Shown: positions 6,170 to 8,079 of the stretch, in pieces
How positions within the stretch are numbered: position 1 is the stretch's first letter
How the letters are laid out: each line of letters begins with the position of its first letter
NCBI GenBank assembly: GCA_001872995.1
Contig: MNXO01000121.1
Span: forward strand, 1 to 8,079
Length of the DNA: 8,079 bases
Direction of reading: 5' to 3'
Origin: Bacteroidetes bacterium CG2_30_32_10
GTDB lineage: Bacteria; Bacteroidota; Bacteroidia; Bacteroidales; CG2-30-32-10
Position numbers and translations under genes: made by a program
Notes under the pieces: generated by a model
The model's input: only the letters and a program-made list of their open reading frames with translations
Database searches by the model: none
Told to the model about the DNA's origin: nothing

Positions 6170-7948
6170 ATGAATGGAAAAACATTTGCCGAAAAAATAT
6201 TAGGTGCCGAAACAGGAAGCATTATATTTAAAAAACCAAATATTGTTTTGTCGCACGACAATTCTGCAAGCATTGCTAGCACCTTTAAAAAAATGAATGG
6301 TGAAAAGGTCGCTTTTCCTGACCAAGTTTTAATTGTGCTTGACCACAATGCACCACCCACCAACGAAAAGCTCGCAAATGATTATCAAAAGATAAGAGAA
6401 ATTGTAAAAAAACAGGGTATTAAAAAATTTCATGATGTAGGTAAAGGAATTTGCCATCAATTGGTTGCTTTGTACGCCAAACCCAATATGATAATTGTTG
6501 GTAGCGACAGCCATACTTGCACCGCAGGTGCATTTAATTCTTTTGCTGCTGGTATAGACCGCACAGAAACAGCTGGTTTATGGAAACAAGGTGAAACATG
6601 GTTTAGAGTACCAGAGTCTATAAAAATAACTTTAAATGGAAAACTTCAAAAAGGAGTTTATGCGAAAGACTTGGCTTTGTGGATTATTGGCATGATTGGC
6701 TCAAGTGGTGCTGATTATATGTCTATAGAATACCACGGCGAAGGAGTGAAAACACTTTCTATTTCTGATAGAATGACTATTGCCAATTTGGCTTCAGAAA
6801 TGGGTGCTAAAAATGCGGTATTCCCTAATGATGAAGTATTAACAGAATTTTTAGGAGAAAAAGTACAAGGTACTTGGGCGGATGCCGATGCAAAATATTT
6901 TAAAGAATTAATCATTGACTTAAACACTATTTTCCCAGTAGCTTCTTGCCCTCACAATGTAGATAATGTGAAAGCGATTTCGGAAGTGCAAGGCACCAAA
7001 ATAAATCAAGCGTTAATTGGTACTTGTACCAATGGTAGAATTGAAGATTTAAGAATTGCTGCTGAAATTCTTAAGGGTAAAAAGGTGCATGAGGACGTGC
7101 AGCTATTAATTATTCCTGCCTCACAGACAATATACTTGCTTGCAATGGACGAAGGTTTAATTACTACCTTTATAAAAGCGTGTGCTAACATTCTTTCTCC
7201 TTCTTGTGGTCCTTGTTTGGGAACAGGACAAGGCATTCCTGCCGATGGATACAATGTTATTTCCACAGCCAATCGAAATTTCCTTGGAAGAATGGGAAAC
7301 AAAAATGCCAATATCTTTCTTGCCTCACCTGCTACCGTTGCTTATTCTGCTATTAAAGGAGAAATTACTGACCCAAGAGGCATTCTGGCAAAAGACAAAT
7401 TTCCTTATGCGGCAGAGCAGAGCAAAACTGTTGAAATTAAAAAAGGAGAAGATAGATACGCTGAAAACACTTGGAATTACGCAGATGTTGACAACCTAAA
7501 CACCGATCAAATGTTTGCTGGAAATTTAACATACAACATCAACAGTTCTGAAGGTGATAAAATAATGCCTTACTTGTTTAAAGGATTTGACGATAGTTTT
7601 ACCGAAAGAGTGAAACAAAACGACATCATTGTTGCTGGAGCAAATTTTGGGTGCGGTAGTTCTCGCGAACATCCTTCAGTTGGTTTAGCTTATGCTGGAA
7701 TAAAAGCCGTTATCGTTAAATCTGTTAACAGAATTTTTTACCGCTCATCCGTTAATCAAGGACTTCCTATTATCGTTTTGCCTGAAGCTGTTGATAATTT
7801 TAAACAAGGTGATAAAGTATTTATAAATTTTATTGACGGAATTATAACTATTGGCAATAAACAATTTAAATTTGCTCCTTTACCAGCAAAGTTAATGGCA
7901 ATTTTTGAATCAAAAGGATTGGTAAATTATGTGAAATCAAACGGATAA
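6170..7948 (+). CDS. Single-chain aconitase-superfamily hydratase (fused LeuC-like and LeuD-like parts)
   Basis: This 592-residue protein joins a large-subunit-like region (about 1-410) and a small swivel-domain region (about 445-592) by a charged linker. The family isomerises hydroxy-acids (citrate, isopropylmalate, homocitrate and similar) using a [4Fe-4S] cluster. Cluster cysteines are C286 in GTCTNGR and C346/C349 in SPSCGPC. Other hallmarks are KGICHQ (92-97), GSDSHT (111-116), GADYMSIEYHG (180-190), STANRNFLGRMG (365-376), and GANFGCGSSREH (490-501), which contains the active-site SSRE. The motifs resemble archaeal-type isopropylmalate/homoaconitate dehydratases more than AcnA or AcnB. 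The segment before GANFGCGSSREH (450-480), where the substrate-determining loop usually lies, is divergent, so the substrate is not assigned. No leu, lysine or TCA gene lies beside it in the window. The start is the first ATG after the promoter box; the C-terminus is complete. Confidence 0.9.
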   Translation: MNGKTFAEKILGAETGSIIFKKPNIVLSHDNSASIASTFKKMNGEKVAFPDQVLIVLDHNAPPTNEKLANDYQKIREIVKKQGIKKFHDVGKGICHQLVALYAKPNMIIVGSDSHTCTAGAFNSFAAGIDRTETAGLWKQGETWFRVPESIKITLNGKLQKGVYAKDLALWIIGMIGSSGADYMSIEYHGEGVKTLSISDRMTIANLASEMGAKNAVFPNDEVLTEFLGEKVQGTWADADAKYFKELIIDLNTIFPVASCPHNVDNVKAISEVQGTKINQALIGTCTNGRIEDLRIAAEILKGKKVHEDVQLLIIPASQTIYLLAMDEGLITTFIKACANILSPSCGPCLGTGQGIPADGYNVISTANRNFLGRMGNKNANIFLASPATVAYSAIKGEITDPRGILAKDKFPYAAEQSKTVEIKKGEDRYAENTWNYADVDNLNTDQMFAGNLTYNINSSEGDKIMPYLFKGFDDSFTERVKQNDIIVAGANFGCGSSREHPSVGLAYAGIKAVIVKSVNRIFYRSSVNQGLPIIVLPEAVDNFKQGDKVFINFIDGIITIGNKQFKFAPLPAKLMAIFESKGLVNYVKSNG

Positions 7949-8042
7949 ATTAATAAGGATTAGTTTGAGCCGAAGTTTCTAATTTTTATAAAAAAGTAAA
8001 CTTTAGTTTTTATTAATCATAATAATTTACATTTTTTATTTG

Positions 8043-8050
8043 TATCTTTG
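8043..8050 (+). promoter_or_regulatory. -7 promoter box for a gene beyond the right edge
   Basis: TATCTTTG, in the context ATTTGTATCTTTGG, is an exact TAnnTTTG match. It implies a transcript starting near 8057 for a plus-strand gene whose start lies outside the window. The stretch from the hydratase stop (7948) to here contains no gene; it is AT-rich with only an A/T-only inverted repeat at 7988-8013. Confidence 0.4.
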
Positions 8051-8079
8051 GTCTATTAAAAAACAATATCTAACTAATT

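Noticed and set aside
7006..7311. 101-codon minus-strand open frame inside the hydratase gene
   Set aside because: It is antisense to conserved aconitase-family motifs and has no promoter, ribosome site or recognisable protein features.
7988..8013. Possible terminator after the hydratase gene (ATAAAAA / TTTTTAT)
   Set aside because: The stem has no G-C pair and the loop is 12 nt; not distinguishable from background composition.
1..8079. Hidden defence, mobile or CRISPR-like system
   Set aside because: All long frames are explained by known housekeeping or metabolic families, no gap exceeds about 160 bp, and no regular repeats, transposase or recombinase motifs were seen.

Overview
The window looks like a chromosomal segment of an AT-rich member of the Bacteroidota. 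The reasons are the low GC content, promoter boxes of the TAnnTTTG type in several upstream regions, near absence of Shine-Dalgarno sequences (dnaA is the exception), and protein sequences with a Bacteroidota flavour: the DnaA linker and domain III, a COG0313-type methyltransferase, and split 5'-nucleotidase domains. I cannot place it more finely than phylum, perhaps the Chitinophagales/Sphingobacteriales side, from sequence reading alone.

Layout: positions 1-5555 are all on the minus strand and 5712 onward is all on the plus strand, so the two halves diverge from a 156-bp intergenic region (5556-5711) with a promoter candidate facing each way. Reading the minus strand 5' to 3', the genes are: a lipoprotein with the 5'-nucleotidase C-terminal domain (5555-4782); an overlapping Tat-exported metallophosphatase with the matching N-terminal catalytic domain (4792-3863); dnaA (3722-2286); a convincing intrinsic terminator (2153-2205); an RsmI-like SAM-dependent methyltransferase (2135-1431); a short-chain dehydrogenase 31 bp behind it (1399-683); and a secreted protein of unknown function (from 615) that runs out of the window and carries an apparent frameshift near 115-120. 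On the plus strand are a 4HBT/YbgC-type acyl-CoA thioesterase (5712-6116) and a 592-residue single-chain aconitase-superfamily hydratase in which LeuC-like and LeuD-like parts are fused (6170-7948). A further promoter box at 8043-8050 points to another plus-strand gene outside the window.

How the genes work together: the two 5'-nucleotidase pieces overlap by 11 bp and almost certainly act together outside the cytoplasm in nucleotide or phosphate-ester hydrolysis. The methyltransferase and SDR probably share a transcript, but no common pathway is evident. The rest are housekeeping or general metabolic genes that happen to be adjacent. I saw no mobile element, CRISPR array, tRNA, rRNA, phage gene or defence gene. 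I did not find a convincing new system. The items most worth a second look are the frameshift in the secreted protein, the split and order-inverted nucleotidase with two different export signals, the fused hydratase of unknown substrate, and the altered Walker A motif of DnaA.
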